A DNA stretch of 64,000 nucleotides from a virus, in IMG/VR virus record IMGVR_UViG_3300037807_000878, positions 1 through 64,000 of that record, one strand, 5' to 3'. Under the pieces are notes generated by a model. It worked only from the letters and a program-made list of their open reading frames with translations. It did not search any database and was not told where the DNA came from. Numbering within the stretch: position 1 is the stretch's first letter; each line of letters opens with the position of its first letter. The position numbers and the translations under genes were made by a program. This document shows, piece by piece, positions 42,501 through 50,007 of the stretch.

Positions 42501-42946
42501 TCTACTGCGGCTTCGTATCTAATACCTTCAAATTCGCACTTAGATAATATGCTTAATGGATAAAAATAACCTGATAAATTAGTATGCCCGGACCACAGAA
42601 CAGGTACTACTTTTAAGTTAGTTTCGGCTAAGATTCTGAGAATTTCCGCCAATCTTTTTCTATATAGCCTGTCTTCATTGACGGTTACGCCGTCAATGGC
42701 GTTCCCTTCGGTGTAATCATACTCCCACACATTCCATGACATAGGTAGGCGAACGGACGTCACACCATCTACCCATGCTAGATGTTCAGCATAAGGACGT
42801 ATATATTTTTCTAAATACTCATCAAAAGTCTCTGTATCTTCTATGCCGTTAAAGTTATATTTCTCTCCATCAATGCCATAATATAGGCGCTCTGCGTGCT
42901 CAACTAGCGGAGGCAAAAAGGTCGTTGTAAGTTCAGAATTAGCCAT
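33539..42946 (-). CDS. Very large multi-domain tail protein/adhesin with glycosidase-like N-terminus, 3135 aa
   Basis: The N-terminal 150 residues (YAEHLAWVDGVTSVRLPMSW ... ILAETNLKVVPVLWSGHTN) look like the first strands of a GH5/GH42-type TIM barrel. Later segments (AIDIFEYP; YVGTPLMLSGKSPE) could be further strands. Residues about 900-1500 contain baseplate-adaptor-like sequence (MWAMLPDFW...IAGFPLIPYRGRV). Residues about 1520-1680 form a Cys-rich block followed by a Glu run. Then come tandem choice-of-anchor-D/Ig-like beta domains (TVFTVDNTGTAQGSFTI). A second Cys cluster (CNCCIGKG) lies at the extreme C-terminus. It is probably a tail-tip adhesin or depolymerase attached to the baseplate. 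TATAAT lies 9 nt before the ATG. Confidence 0.75.
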   Translation of the reverse strand: MANSELTTTFLPPLVEHAERLYYGIDGEKYNFNGIEDTETFDEYLEKYIRPYAEHLAWVDGVTSVRLPMSWNVWEYDYTEGNAIDGVTVNEDRLYRKRLAEILRILAETNLKVVPVLWSGHTNLSGYFYPLSILSKCEFEGIRYEAAVDRELFEWTNGLDVIVTDRDFDSLSYTYWTGSAITISSDTQTHWGQNNPSTNNVAVIDNTDATYDYIAGEAPFISPLFLNSLKLPSEVPAQFLFNVRADQDTELECIISTIGESGLSYYWTGKYWSLEDDGIIPSVLIAVNTSMRQQRGVWFETSGDSLTGNYTLKIKPADENRKIAFNKIGLYLCGSEPDIRNYFCPRNTSEDDYALPIDMIKSSNGYRGQLTINEEIVPPFESYRNAVTLPNPGSYRINNYEAFFSSTYEDVAITGLNNLDINGASYYITDILETLGNAITEHNLTVEAIDIFEYPFAINRPLFSDRESACLINFIQKTADEVKNHASYVGTPLMLSGKSPEVFSGRFCQVKDNGPTLKPFTWLKHRKHPVTHASQYGMDTGSGLAEYNVFYPDSNESSPLVTDFELGDYQSINFKSLENSNTAYNLKFWDVPDKEVISVASPSGIPYETQHHLKHNWEEGLLDDISAIGLYCGYDSSYNVSELPYPISALSSIGYANKWTNTPTIISALEVGCIEKEDYFARDVWFFREHWNAYYTNEGSTATEGFYVNPVSSFTNQEYIPIHIGDPLKKGYIIYDTNRKLFAYNTEKIDDVLIEKSYEYLNFIEYNLVAGGARVYPSHISLPLQFEANKTFIFGGIPLDTTAFDNDPSTSLVKRSIANIQGNTLDLVWSPKDVKTNAEYAIDNTDTVITVFSFDAVEGSLGLLTKDSSFEVTLKEGEIRILKRESKEALQQRVEGDWDHMWAMLPDFWTTHFEDLPAISEMWGGLADVASNMLSNLYQYDLAKSIQLAPPEIIASNETLPITDASYLSTSSYDFFNGVDTSAQFMIADSVKSIPLLQKKVNEEGDIFKENEDYEIKDGKLYFKDNVISTSSTSVLFAPWISYDESIIYQNFGVFLDFKKPESMQYKEAVMAGLYGLWNGHTLNVFKLICDAIAGFPLIPYRGRVKFINNTNTLLSLIIEDQFGNERTIEIPAVFAPSTERPIIVRTGLTSQVTVTNAKELMNLNLFSLAPASNAFDVYDRKTKPEKIESLAKVLRKQRIGLYNTTIGELDANSIDKVGELYEKLGWGSRNEMYDDLFHIIEQVRGQYHLFQFLIAQRPIEEALIKEKKPDMAVTLHVEPTFDHNMYNYMHSGSDWVLKERQESALHVAPNLEITKEGAERNKFNPNEARTQGQTYKKINTDELIEDKDTVYASLGGKGLEDGSKSGWTLGFDRIKAAAGRVFKFFPSFNKASQDIHASGWGNFIYDIPEQRNIGIEPMTTWESDRSGLSLFNHYGTSGNGEWYASLHRKTSDFITGFEQHFEYPQKDDDVMPLQIRTKLGSDAEGTTVSISEGLTVLTRVRPRHKGILFELSGEIGYETEPTIYTGACCIPIGGAVCAPCSPPIGGDHIGITGCDENGYTCVDTPPFIYFNGPKNWCAAQNGSFLGNGSIAANNTSCDVTTAKCCGDDRVNFNHSGKHCNQPYGHCSDPHPCNEWYQEYCECRTGVFIANEDCFPAHNCVSPVAPGPCCGEVEEEEEEQPPKVGNTPDHINEGGGVDANETISVYWTDEQGTEISSGAFTVGKTYTLAIQYELIDEGVALPEQGISGFIALDSLFNLNLPDTEAGQPGVSFTFNNVGDLSATPLTFTPQTGLSSYVNTITLVDSDGVKINSEVLTYNEIPINLNITLNSADITPSVDNISLGSLIEGGDIESTVFTVDNTGTAQGSFTIDDSALSAFTLVAYGGETTLDESGGLNSSATYTIEFDPFTKEGPYSEVLTINAEGDTPVSHIYLSANVSASNYVLIINGGNDLIVDVEENTTTDFPFNIQNSNTSDGVVSFTFDIRNFENPFGHYGESELMLYQGATPWDHTVSQALAIGETLSLTLKAVFGEITANSTFSLRLAATTTNGDLGDLGTQLIQTSVQDITPQLSLRTNSSAYYADLNETREIWESFEITNEGLFDATVTLEAEPPGRPAWAADWHDVNQVILTDTYTLLPGETIYCVGKFTPADDPNLSTIGDQQIYNVSILSDTNLADFTVAWGGEVTTDPRAILNISPSAIDRYTFIGLGNEYFRQNIVGDNTFSYATDDITFDNDSIGDAGNIDVYGDISIVDTQNELTLNGSAAISLADENISDTRTFTFVPINNYSVDTLPTSLFEIINVGTGHLTADGPFISPDNVPFLINPVWGPVLSIHSPDLNTFTVAETDPPTKSAAHKKDTAKRVIQDTFNLGTIASNAGTVDKTFSIINTGGGALSGTVTLDSSAQNLTILSGGAFTDLENGASAHDVTIRLTVPAENTTLLEGVNITCTTGEEGYKRGVVTIQATIEPLVESLIWEKYPSFGGTREEPESVITTTNTLRNIGNVDIAYNITIGQNSLDFGVAASSPISGTLIPDATQVIDFEGLAPANDTEASVNYTAEVDHGFNAEGKHITTFTTLVKPAGYSFTITNVPSIGNAGAARLGYTFPNIQTGTLINTGQKTIWAHLDSYDPESHNVAVSPSAADYLPNGHVEVVVGASLVFTTDYIPKHIPIGDARSRVHASLYTQDNSNLLNSAQHTYVAGGRIITDFPKLVLKNEGSYYAENTPDPDAFNIFNVEPGWTYSQDPIDPNYRIILLKNNPIEWAIANTIKFTAIDIHNNVNNEAVWFLSSTEISDTYYTKTALHTEPWYSGEPSYDLPVSYSMIRPKIDATATGIQWFYLEDTNAALLNTDLRHINFHRPGIYRLRTGNNTGPGDMAKEAFRLHDIFDALVHNFDINNPSTHLHHYTGTVVIKRREIGGPSEYRITGRLVDAAGTVKDPVCDGGTYYIPIKMKNTGAAYPLRIVDNRYNVEVYGSTAATSFYPCIITELPNTPTERFTVTAINTATPIAVDGTYIVPAGTSLDMVMEITAPLNDATNFRQGWYPTVIIFSNEADPVTIDLYFHNEPAAPEPPAWAQDGDDNYCNCCIGKGTPYVYCDDTITEADCYAVGGSPYSFECEANGSMGSLPYEEEEGYK

Positions 42947-42955
42947 TCTACATTT

Positions 42956-42961
42956 ATTATA
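42956..42961 (-). promoter_or_regulatory. -10 element of the 3135-aa gene
   Basis: TATAAT on the minus strand, 9 nt before ATG 42946. It is divergent from CATAAT at 42992-42997, which lies 5 nt before ATG 43003. Confidence 0.5.
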
Positions 42962-43002
42962 GCAATTACATAAATACTTAGAAAGTCATGGCATAATATC
43001 AT

Positions 43003-44040
43003 ATGGAAACAGTAACTAAAAAGAAGAATCTGTATCGGTGGAACATTAATAAAGATATAAACTTTTTATTGCGTACAGATAATCAACAGCTTTTCGATGA
43101 CTCTTTAAAAACCCTTGCATCTTTAATACCAAAGGCGCAGAAGTGTATAAGAATAACTAACGCTTTAGTTCTACGAGCTACGACGCTTGAAGAAATTACG
43201 ATAGGCGTAGGCGGTTCTCCCGCTGTGTCTTTGGAAGACTATATTACTCTATTAGATACCTGCAAGGGAACAGCTAACCCTTTTAATAGTTTAAGCGTAG
43301 CAGTGACATCTATCGAAAGTGTGCTGTCTAAGATTGACTATGATGAAGTACCAACACAATATATAGAACATGTGAAACTATGCGTGCGTTTTCTGAAACA
43401 TAGAGCTCGTTTAGGCTCTATAGCTGTTTGCAACATGAATACTCCTGATATATTTACTTACACTCCTCTAGAAGAACCGACAAAATGTATACAATCTAAA
43501 GTGCTTAAAGAAACAGTTTATTATAAGGAGCGCCCTGATGAGTATACAAGGCAGGTTTATAGATCGCACACTTACTTTATAAATATACTGTCTAATATTT
43601 TGGTGCCTTTCCATACTGAAAATGAACAGCTTGCTGTAAACTGCTTCGGGCCTTATGTTTATGTAACAGCGCCTCAGAAGTTCGCGTGGTATATGCAGAT
43701 TGTAGGTCCAACGGTAGTAGCTGCTTTACTCTACCCTCAAATAATACCTTTTATCAGTAGAGACAAAAGAGTGTCCATTATTGACTTTATTAATAATAAA
43801 ATAGCACTACGCGCTTGTGGGGAGCATTTTGAGCTGATGGATCTTAAATGTTTATGTGAGGCTTTTCAGCAAGGAGGGGCTATAAGGCTAACTAGAAAGT
43901 CAGTTAAAGCTTACAGTAAATTTAAAAGGAGCAAGCTTACGCAAAACCAGTTCAAAAGAATAGCCAGTACGAGCAAAAACGAGATGGTAAGATTACTCGC
44001 AGCTTCTTACTTTTTACCTATAACAACTATAGAACGTTGA
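43003..44040 (+). CDS. Unknown plus-strand protein inside the tail region, 345 aa
   Basis: No recognised family. The protein is mixed helical with scattered cysteines and a basic C-terminal third (KSVKAYSKFKRSKLTQNQFKR). CATAAT 5 nt before the ATG implies a leaderless mRNA. It runs against the tail operon and overlaps the 3' end of the baseplate J gene by 14 nt, with no terminator visible between them. It may be a regulator or a recent insertion. Nothing in its sequence decides this. Confidence 0.6.
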   Translation: METVTKKKNLYRWNINKDINFLLRTDNQQLFDDSLKTLASLIPKAQKCIRITNALVLRATTLEEITIGVGGSPAVSLEDYITLLDTCKGTANPFNSLSVAVTSIESVLSKIDYDEVPTQYIEHVKLCVRFLKHRARLGSIAVCNMNTPDIFTYTPLEEPTKCIQSKVLKETVYYKERPDEYTRQVYRSHTYFINILSNILVPFHTENEQLAVNCFGPYVYVTAPQKFAWYMQIVGPTVVAALLYPQIIPFISRDKRVSIIDFINNKIALRACGEHFELMDLKCLCEAFQQGGAIRLTRKSVKAYSKFKRSKLTQNQFKRIASTSKNEMVRLLAASYFLPITTIER

Positions 44041-46804
44041 TAACTAAATCAGCCATGACAAAGTACTGTGAATTACCCGCCTGTACTTCATCTTCGATGC
44101 CTTCGATAACTACACGCTTAAAATAAATGTCTCTTGAGGTGAAGACCAATTCATCAAGAGGCAAGCGTAATCCTTTTATATTAGCCTCGAATAAATGATT
44201 AATAAGGGCTACTATAGAGAAGGCACCTCCAGTGCCTATAGAATATATATATCTATTAACTTCTTCTTTTAACTCTTCAGATGAGATAAGTTGATCCGTG
44301 GCTATATCTATACTACCACTTACATAAATAGGCGCTGTGTGTTTAGCGAGGATATCAGCATTTGCTGGCCTTGTGTCATTTAAGTTAATAAAATCTTGTA
44401 TATCACTTATGTCCTTTGCTGCGTCATAAATAATTTTTACACCCACACCTATAGGAATTTCTCCTTCAGTTGTTAAGGTATTTCCGTATTCTATATCGCC
44501 CAATAAATTAGTTGTAAGCTTTTGGTTATTTATATAAAGCGGAGCCGGAAGAAAGGCATATCTGTCATCATCTTTTATTTTTGTAACTGGGCAAGAGCCT
44601 GTCCCTGTTATTGTTATATCAAGCGCCCTTCCATCGTTAATAAAGGGGGTTACGCAGTCTGTGACAGCAAATACATTACCAGCTGCTCCTCCCGTAAGCA
44701 TTAGAATTTGACCTCCTAATAAACCGTAACCTGGATACTGATCAAAAATAGCCTCGAGCGCTTCTGGAATATTACATAAAGCAGAATCCTCTAAACCATA
44801 AGTATTTAAAGAGCCTTGATTTTTTTTGATTGTTTGATTTTCGACGAAAGAAAGAGGCGTTCCATAGAACTGAAGCCCATCTATTAAACCATTATAAATA
44901 GTCGTTGCGCTTGTTTCACTATTTAAACCCGTACCTATACTGATAGAAGCCACCATTGTCGAATTATGTATAGGCGCTAATGAAAAAGTAGCATAATCAA
45001 GAGGCACTTCATAAATATCTGTATTCTGTATGTTAGAAAAATATATTATTTTTTTATCCCGAATTATATCATAAATAAAACTTATAAATACCCAATTAGC
45101 CTCTGACATATCTGCGTCTACATAATCTTTAAAGATAGGTGTTTTTGTCTTATTCTCTTGCGCATACCCGTTACTTATGGTGTTATAATTAATATAGCCA
45201 TCAGAATCTACGTATATATCTAAAACATCCCTATAGTCAGGCAGTAAAGGGTCTTGACCTATATCCGTAAATGTATTAAAGAGTGTGTGTTTGCTGCCAA
45301 CGGCAGGCAAAGAAGCCAAATTAAACCAACCAGTAATGCTAAAGCCTTTAGTAGAGTTTAATAAAAGATTGGGTAAATAATTGCCGCCTGCGATAACATG
45401 TACACCTCTCATTAAGGGACTGCTAGGGTCTTCGCTATCACTACTAACAAGCTTTTGCGAGGGAGTGATAAAGAGAGACGAACCTCCGTCTGTAGACCCA
45501 AAATCATGCTTAAATAATTTTAAGCTGTCGATTTCACTCTCATCTACACCAATTATTAGTAAGGCTTGTGAGCTATTGGAGCTTCTAACATAGAGTTGAT
45601 CATTTTTGTCTAACGAAAAACTAATAGCGCCTAGATCATCTAAACTAAATTTATTAACTGAAGAAGCATGAATAGTACCTGTGCCTCTAATAAACCTCAG
45701 CTCTCGTGTGGTTTCCATACTATTATTTAGACCAGGAGAAGGTGTAATAAAGGTATAATCAAAGTCTTCGCGCAAAAAAACTGTGCTTAAGCCTGGAATA
45801 GCATCTTTCGACGATTGAGCTATTTCAACGGACTTTATCTCCATTAACGGTTTTTCTGTTACACCACATTCGCTAGAGCTTCCTTCATAAAGAATATTTG
45901 GATTATCTCCTTCCGTATATAAGCCTATGCGGTTTAAGCCGAAAGTCGAGATATCAGAAAGATTCGCTATTTCAACTTCGTGCTCTGTTAAGCCTATTGT
46001 ACTATAAATATCTATCTTTCCGCCTAAATGAACTCCTTCGGATTCAGGATATGCTATCCCGTCTATACTTAAACTTGGAGCATAAATTATATCGCGCAGC
46101 ATTTCATCGTTTCCGAAACCTACAACATTAACAGAAAGTATCTCAGGAAAAGTACTCTTTAATATGTCAACAGCTCCTCGCTTTGTCGAAAGGTCTCTGG
46201 ACCCTAAGCTACTTTTAGCTCTATCTAACAAAGCTTCACTACTTTCCCGCACTTCTCCACCAACAAAACTTTCTTTACAGACAGCGCTGAGTACATTAGA
46301 GTCGCTCAGGACAACACCTGTAATTTCTCCCGCGTTTATATTATAAACACTTCCTGCATTAGAAGCTTCTACAGGTACATCTACTTCGTAGCGGCCCGTT
46401 ACAAAATTAACAGTAAAAGCTGCTGGACCTTTATCCACCGACTGTGTGCTATAGTACTTTAACCCGCCCACACCTGTAAAAACAGTTCCTTGCGGCACAT
46501 AAACGCGTTGAGGCTGCCGCAGAATAATAGTAGCTATACCTCGGGCTTTACTGCCTACATTTCTATCAATAAATATATTAGCTAAAATAGCATCAATATC
46601 TTCATCTGATAAATCAGTGGCGTTTAAAAGACTTTGTGATTTTTTAACACGATGCACTTCGTTAGCTAAAGGCTGTAGAATTGTAATCATGGGAGAAACC
46701 AAGAGATCGCGTATAGCGCTGCCTGGCTCAGTATTTACGTCCGGAGCTACCTCCTTTATACGTTGTATAATATAGTCTTCTATATTTAATAAATTAATAG
46801 CCAC
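44027..46804 (-). CDS. Baseplate J-like wedge protein with a LamG-like insertion, 925 aa
   Basis: Starts at GTG 46804. The N-terminus, IEDYIIQRIKEVAPDVNTEPGSAIRDLLVSP, and the following region with VPQGTVFTGVGGLKYYSTQ are typical of the baseplate J/gp47 (gp6-type) family. It forms the wedge ring around the tail hub. At 925 aa it is longer than simple J proteins. Residues about 460-650 (KGFSITGWFNLASLP ... IYNGLIDGLQFYGTPL) look like a LamG/concanavalin domain inserted in the core. The C-terminal part returns to J-like sequence (EELKEEVNRYIYSIGTGGAFSI). It is the distal gene of the tail operon. Confidence 0.85.
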   Translation of the reverse strand: MAINLLNIEDYIIQRIKEVAPDVNTEPGSAIRDLLVSPMITILQPLANEVHRVKKSQSLLNATDLSDEDIDAILANIFIDRNVGSKARGIATIILRQPQRVYVPQGTVFTGVGGLKYYSTQSVDKGPAAFTVNFVTGRYEVDVPVEASNAGSVYNINAGEITGVVLSDSNVLSAVCKESFVGGEVRESSEALLDRAKSSLGSRDLSTKRGAVDILKSTFPEILSVNVVGFGNDEMLRDIIYAPSLSIDGIAYPESEGVHLGGKIDIYSTIGLTEHEVEIANLSDISTFGLNRIGLYTEGDNPNILYEGSSSECGVTEKPLMEIKSVEIAQSSKDAIPGLSTVFLREDFDYTFITPSPGLNNSMETTRELRFIRGTGTIHASSVNKFSLDDLGAISFSLDKNDQLYVRSSNSSQALLIIGVDESEIDSLKLFKHDFGSTDGGSSLFITPSQKLVSSDSEDPSSPLMRGVHVIAGGNYLPNLLLNSTKGFSITGWFNLASLPAVGSKHTLFNTFTDIGQDPLLPDYRDVLDIYVDSDGYINYNTISNGYAQENKTKTPIFKDYVDADMSEANWVFISFIYDIIRDKKIIYFSNIQNTDIYEVPLDYATFSLAPIHNSTMVASISIGTGLNSETSATTIYNGLIDGLQFYGTPLSFVENQTIKKNQGSLNTYGLEDSALCNIPEALEAIFDQYPGYGLLGGQILMLTGGAAGNVFAVTDCVTPFINDGRALDITITGTGSCPVTKIKDDDRYAFLPAPLYINNQKLTTNLLGDIEYGNTLTTEGEIPIGVGVKIIYDAAKDISDIQDFINLNDTRPANADILAKHTAPIYVSGSIDIATDQLISSEELKEEVNRYIYSIGTGGAFSIVALINHLFEANIKGLRLPLDELVFTSRDIYFKRVVIEGIEDEVQAGNSQYFVMADLVINVL

Positions 46805-46820
46805 TAGTTTTTACCTATTT

Positions 46821-47048
46821 CTACTCTTCGTCTTCGTCTTCCATCTGATTTATAATAAAATTAGTTGCGTATTCGCGTGCAACATCTTTATCAGTATAAC
46901 CATTCACAGCATCTACGGCATCTTGCCCGTGGGTCATATACATGTTATCTGCAAAGTCTAAAGACTTATCTAATTTCTTTGATAAATGCTCTGAGGCATC
47001 GTTAAGGGCTTCTGAGAAGCCTATGAATTTTATAGCGTTATTTGGCAT
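46821..47048 (-). CDS. Small hypothetical protein between gp25-like and J-like genes, 75 aa
   Basis: A charged helical protein with an acidic end (MEDEDEE). Its position suggests a small baseplate component or chaperone. The family is not recognised. It follows the gp25-like gene after 1 nt. Confidence 0.55.
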   Translation of the reverse strand: MPNNAIKFIGFSEALNDASEHLSKKLDKSLDFADNMYMTHGQDAVDAVNGYTDKDVAREYATNFIINQMEDEDEE

Positions 47049-47049
47049 T

Positions 47050-47484
47050 TTAAATACTTAAGGTAAGAGGTGTCGATACTTTATCGATTGTTACTATTCT
47101 AAGAAAAAGCGTCACTTTATTCAAATCTGTAAGCTCTACATCCATTACCTCTAAGGAGTGAAGAGCCTCATCGGAGGGAACAGGGTTTATGGCTTGGGAA
47201 TTTTTTATATCTTCTTCGACTTTGGAAACAGCGAACATAATACTATTTTGGTGTGCTGAGAGTATTTCCTCCCCATCGTGGAGTATTGGAGGTATTTGAT
47301 CGGCACCTCCTCCCCAATAAGGGAACCTCTTATCTGTACCTGGCGTGGTAAGAAGACTTTTAGCCACTTGCTGCGCTAATCTATCTATACCTGTAACTAA
47401 ACCCGTACCAGAAGATAGTTTAAATCTATATTTAATATCTTCACCGAATTGTTCTAAATCGAAAATTTTTACATCTATACTCAT
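47050..47484 (-). CDS. gp25-like baseplate wedge protein, 144 aa
   Basis: I choose ATG 47484, which overlaps the upstream stop (ATGA), over an in-frame TTG four codons earlier. The motif LLTTPGTDKRFPYWGGG and the preceding helix are the signature of the T4 gp25/P2 W family, which forms the sheath-initiating wedge of contractile tails. This is one of the clearest signs of a contractile-tailed phage. It lies just upstream of the J-like gene, as in many contractile-tail operons. Confidence 0.8.
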   Translation of the reverse strand: MSIDVKIFDLEQFGEDIKYRFKLSSGTGLVTGIDRLAQQVAKSLLTTPGTDKRFPYWGGGADQIPPILHDGEEILSAHQNSIMFAVSKVEEDIKNSQAINPVPSDEALHSLEVMDVELTDLNKVTLFLRIVTIDKVSTPLTLSI

Positions 47485-49295
47485 CGTAAGCAGCACCCCC
47501 CGTGCTCATCTTTGGTGTCTTCTAAGGAAGCAGAATAACCGTCATCATTTGGTCCTATAATTGAATTGTACATATCTGAGTTTAATGACGTAGAGGCATC
47601 CGAAGAGAAATCTCCGCCATAATCCCCTATATCCGAAAAAGAGCTATGTCCTTCACAAAAACGTAGTAAGCCTATTAGGGCTGCTATAAATTCAGCTATC
47701 TCTGTATCAATCTGGCTTAACCAGCTAAATACGCTATTCATTGTTTCAGCTATGGACGCCGCTGTGCCTTCTAAGGCAGCGGTCATATTACTTAAACCAT
47801 CCAAGACATTATTCTCTATGTCGGAGTCAAAGCCAGTAGATGGGCCTGTTCCTAATAATTCTGGTGATACCCCTAAACAACGCATGATTATCATATACAT
47901 TCTACCTACTGGAGTAGCAGCTAAGAAATCTTCAAATGTATCTAGCACGAAAGCTTGTGCGCCTAATATAAGATCTAAAGCCGCGTCTACTGAGCCTCCT
48001 ATATCAGAAATGTTACCAAGCACCCCTAAAGCTCCTTCTCCTATGTCAGACGTAATCTCATTCCAACCATCAAAAACACTTGACGCGTCATCATAAAAAG
48101 AATCACATGACGACTTACTTCCTTGAGTAGCTGCTTTTGCTGCATCCATACTTTCTTTTGTTTTAGTGTCACCGGTTACTGCATACGAAATAAGCGCATT
48201 AATATATACTTTCTGCTTAGAGACGCTGGCAGCATTATTAGACATGTTTCTTTTTAGCAAGTTTAAATCATCTAAATAGGCATCGTAAGCTACAAGGACA
48301 CAAGGAGAGCTGATATCTATATTATCTGGATCAATATTAAAATCATTAATGCGTGATTTTAATAGCGCTATTAAAGATGAATCAGCATGTCCTAATATTT
48401 TAGTAAGTCCAGTAAAAACTTTATTTGGGTCGTAGCGACATCCACTCTTTAAATACCCTAGCATGTCATTACTTTCGCCTAAGTTCTGCTTAGCTTTAGC
48501 TAAGGCGCGTAGAAGCATTCGATTTAACTTTGCGCCTTCTTTTATATTAGCTAACAACTTTAAGCTGTCTTCTATATTTTTATCTAAGCTAGCCCAGAGC
48601 TTTTCCATTTCATTGGTTTTTTTCTTAGAGGCGTTTACTGCGTTGGCTAACTTTCTGAAATCAGCCACAATATTATCTCCTCTGTAAGAACCTTGCGTTA
48701 TCTCTTCTAAAAGTGGGACAACGTTCTCCCATGAATCATGTACTGTACCCTTATCTTCATTGAAAGCATCGTCAATAATGCTGTAAGCTTCTTCGAAGCG
48801 CCACTCCCAATCATCTATCAAGGAATCTAAATTAAAACCTCCTCCAAACGCTGCAGAAATATCATCTACGGTGTTGTTGATGTTCTCTATCTCGCGGCAG
48901 GCAGATCTAATAGCACCTAATGTGGCAGTCATTCTATAGTTCTGTACACGCTGTATTTGATACATTACCATCTGGTCGAGAGCCAATAGCGCTCCAAGGA
49001 AATCTTGTAACCCGTTACCTAAGGCTTCTACAGTTTCAAAAGGAGTCTTTATAGCATTAAAGGCGCCTGAGCCCAGAGGAAGTAAAAAAGAGTTTAGAGT
49101 ACTCATTAACCCTGCAGCAGTCGCGCGTATGATATTTAAAGGGTTGTCTGGGCTTACACCCCATGTAGCAATTTCCTTTGTCTGACTAGCTAAAAAAGAC
49201 ATATTTTTAGATTCTATTTTAGCCTGCTTTGCCTGCGCTTCCCGCATTTTGCGGATTTGCTCATCATAGACTACCGAGAAAGGGTCTGCCGCCAT
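47481..49295 (-). CDS. Coiled-coil structural protein, 604 aa
   Basis: Long helical and coiled-coil stretches (residues about 1-60 and 190-300), Ala/Ser-rich segments and a CCLR end. No recognised family. Its place between the sigma factor and the gp25-like gene, with overlapping starts, makes it a likely baseplate or tail-tip component. It could also be an internal tail-tube protein; the sequence does not discriminate. Confidence 0.55.
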   Translation of the reverse strand: MAADPFSVVYDEQIRKMREAQAKQAKIESKNMSFLASQTKEIATWGVSPDNPLNIIRATAAGLMSTLNSFLLPLGSGAFNAIKTPFETVEALGNGLQDFLGALLALDQMVMYQIQRVQNYRMTATLGAIRSACREIENINNTVDDISAAFGGGFNLDSLIDDWEWRFEEAYSIIDDAFNEDKGTVHDSWENVVPLLEEITQGSYRGDNIVADFRKLANAVNASKKKTNEMEKLWASLDKNIEDSLKLLANIKEGAKLNRMLLRALAKAKQNLGESNDMLGYLKSGCRYDPNKVFTGLTKILGHADSSLIALLKSRINDFNIDPDNIDISSPCVLVAYDAYLDDLNLLKRNMSNNAASVSKQKVYINALISYAVTGDTKTKESMDAAKAATQGSKSSCDSFYDDASSVFDGWNEITSDIGEGALGVLGNISDIGGSVDAALDLILGAQAFVLDTFEDFLAATPVGRMYMIIMRCLGVSPELLGTGPSTGFDSDIENNVLDGLSNMTAALEGTAASIAETMNSVFSWLSQIDTEIAEFIAALIGLLRFCEGHSSFSDIGDYGGDFSSDASTSLNSDMYNSIIGPNDDGYSASLEDTKDEHGGCCLR

Positions 49296-49296
49296 A

Positions 49297-50007
49297 CTAG
49301 TCTCTCGCTATCTCTCCAACGGCGAAAGCACTTGAAAGCTTATCCCCTATTTTATTTTTTATATGACTTATTTGAGCAGGAGATACATTTAATTCTTTAG
49401 CTAATTCCCCAGCTTTCTTTTTTTGCGCTCCCTTGAAGCCAGTCGAACCATCAAACACAATGATCTCTTTTGGTGTCATATCAAATGTACGTGTATAGTC
49501 TACATAGTCTTCTATTAATGTGGAGGTATGTTTGCCAGCATCAAAACCCATGTCTATCTGCACATCTTTTATTTGAGGTAGAATTCTGTTTACTTGGTGC
49601 TCTGACATTTTTAACTCAGCTGACATTTCTGGTATGCTCGGCTCTCTGTTTAACTTATTCCTAAGCTTACTCTGCGCTTCTTTAAATTTACTAACCAGCC
49701 CAAAAACCTCTTCACTCTGTCTGATAGTATGTCCATATGTATTTACGTAACGACTCATCTTACGCAAATAGTTAAATAAGTGGGTGCTAAAGGCGGCTCC
49801 TGCCATAGGGTTGTAATTATCGATAGCTTTTATAACTTGAGCTATGCCTTCGCTTTCTATAGCTGTTTTCGGGATAATAGTACCAGAGCCAAATCTTAAA
49901 TTAATCTGTGATTTGATCATAGGCATATACCTCTTAACAAGCTCATTTCTTGCTTGAATATCGCCTTGTTCTTTAAAGCGTGAAATTAGTTCTATATCTG
50001 TTGTCAT
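49297..50007 (-). CDS. Sigma-70-family RNA polymerase sigma factor, 236 aa
   Basis: Region 2: AIDNYNPMAGAAFSTHLFNYLRKMSRYV (residues about 62-92) with the aromatic residues used for -10 melting. Region 3: NREPSIPEMSAELKMSEHQVNRIL (about 119-142). Region 4: AGELAKELNVSPAQISHIKNKI, a helix-turn-helix for -35 contact. It lacks region 1. Phage-encoded sigma factors redirect host polymerase to phage genes. Encoding it within the tail operon (ATGA overlap with the upstream 717-aa gene) would make its synthesis coincide with late transcription. Confidence 0.85.
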   Translation of the reverse strand: MTTDIELISRFKEQGDIQARNELVKRYMPMIKSQINLRFGSGTIIPKTAIESEGIAQVIKAIDNYNPMAGAAFSTHLFNYLRKMSRYVNTYGHTIRQSEEVFGLVSKFKEAQSKLRNKLNREPSIPEMSAELKMSEHQVNRILPQIKDVQIDMGFDAGKHTSTLIEDYVDYTRTFDMTPKEIIVFDGSTGFKGAQKKKAGELAKELNVSPAQISHIKNKIGDKLSSAFAVGEIARD

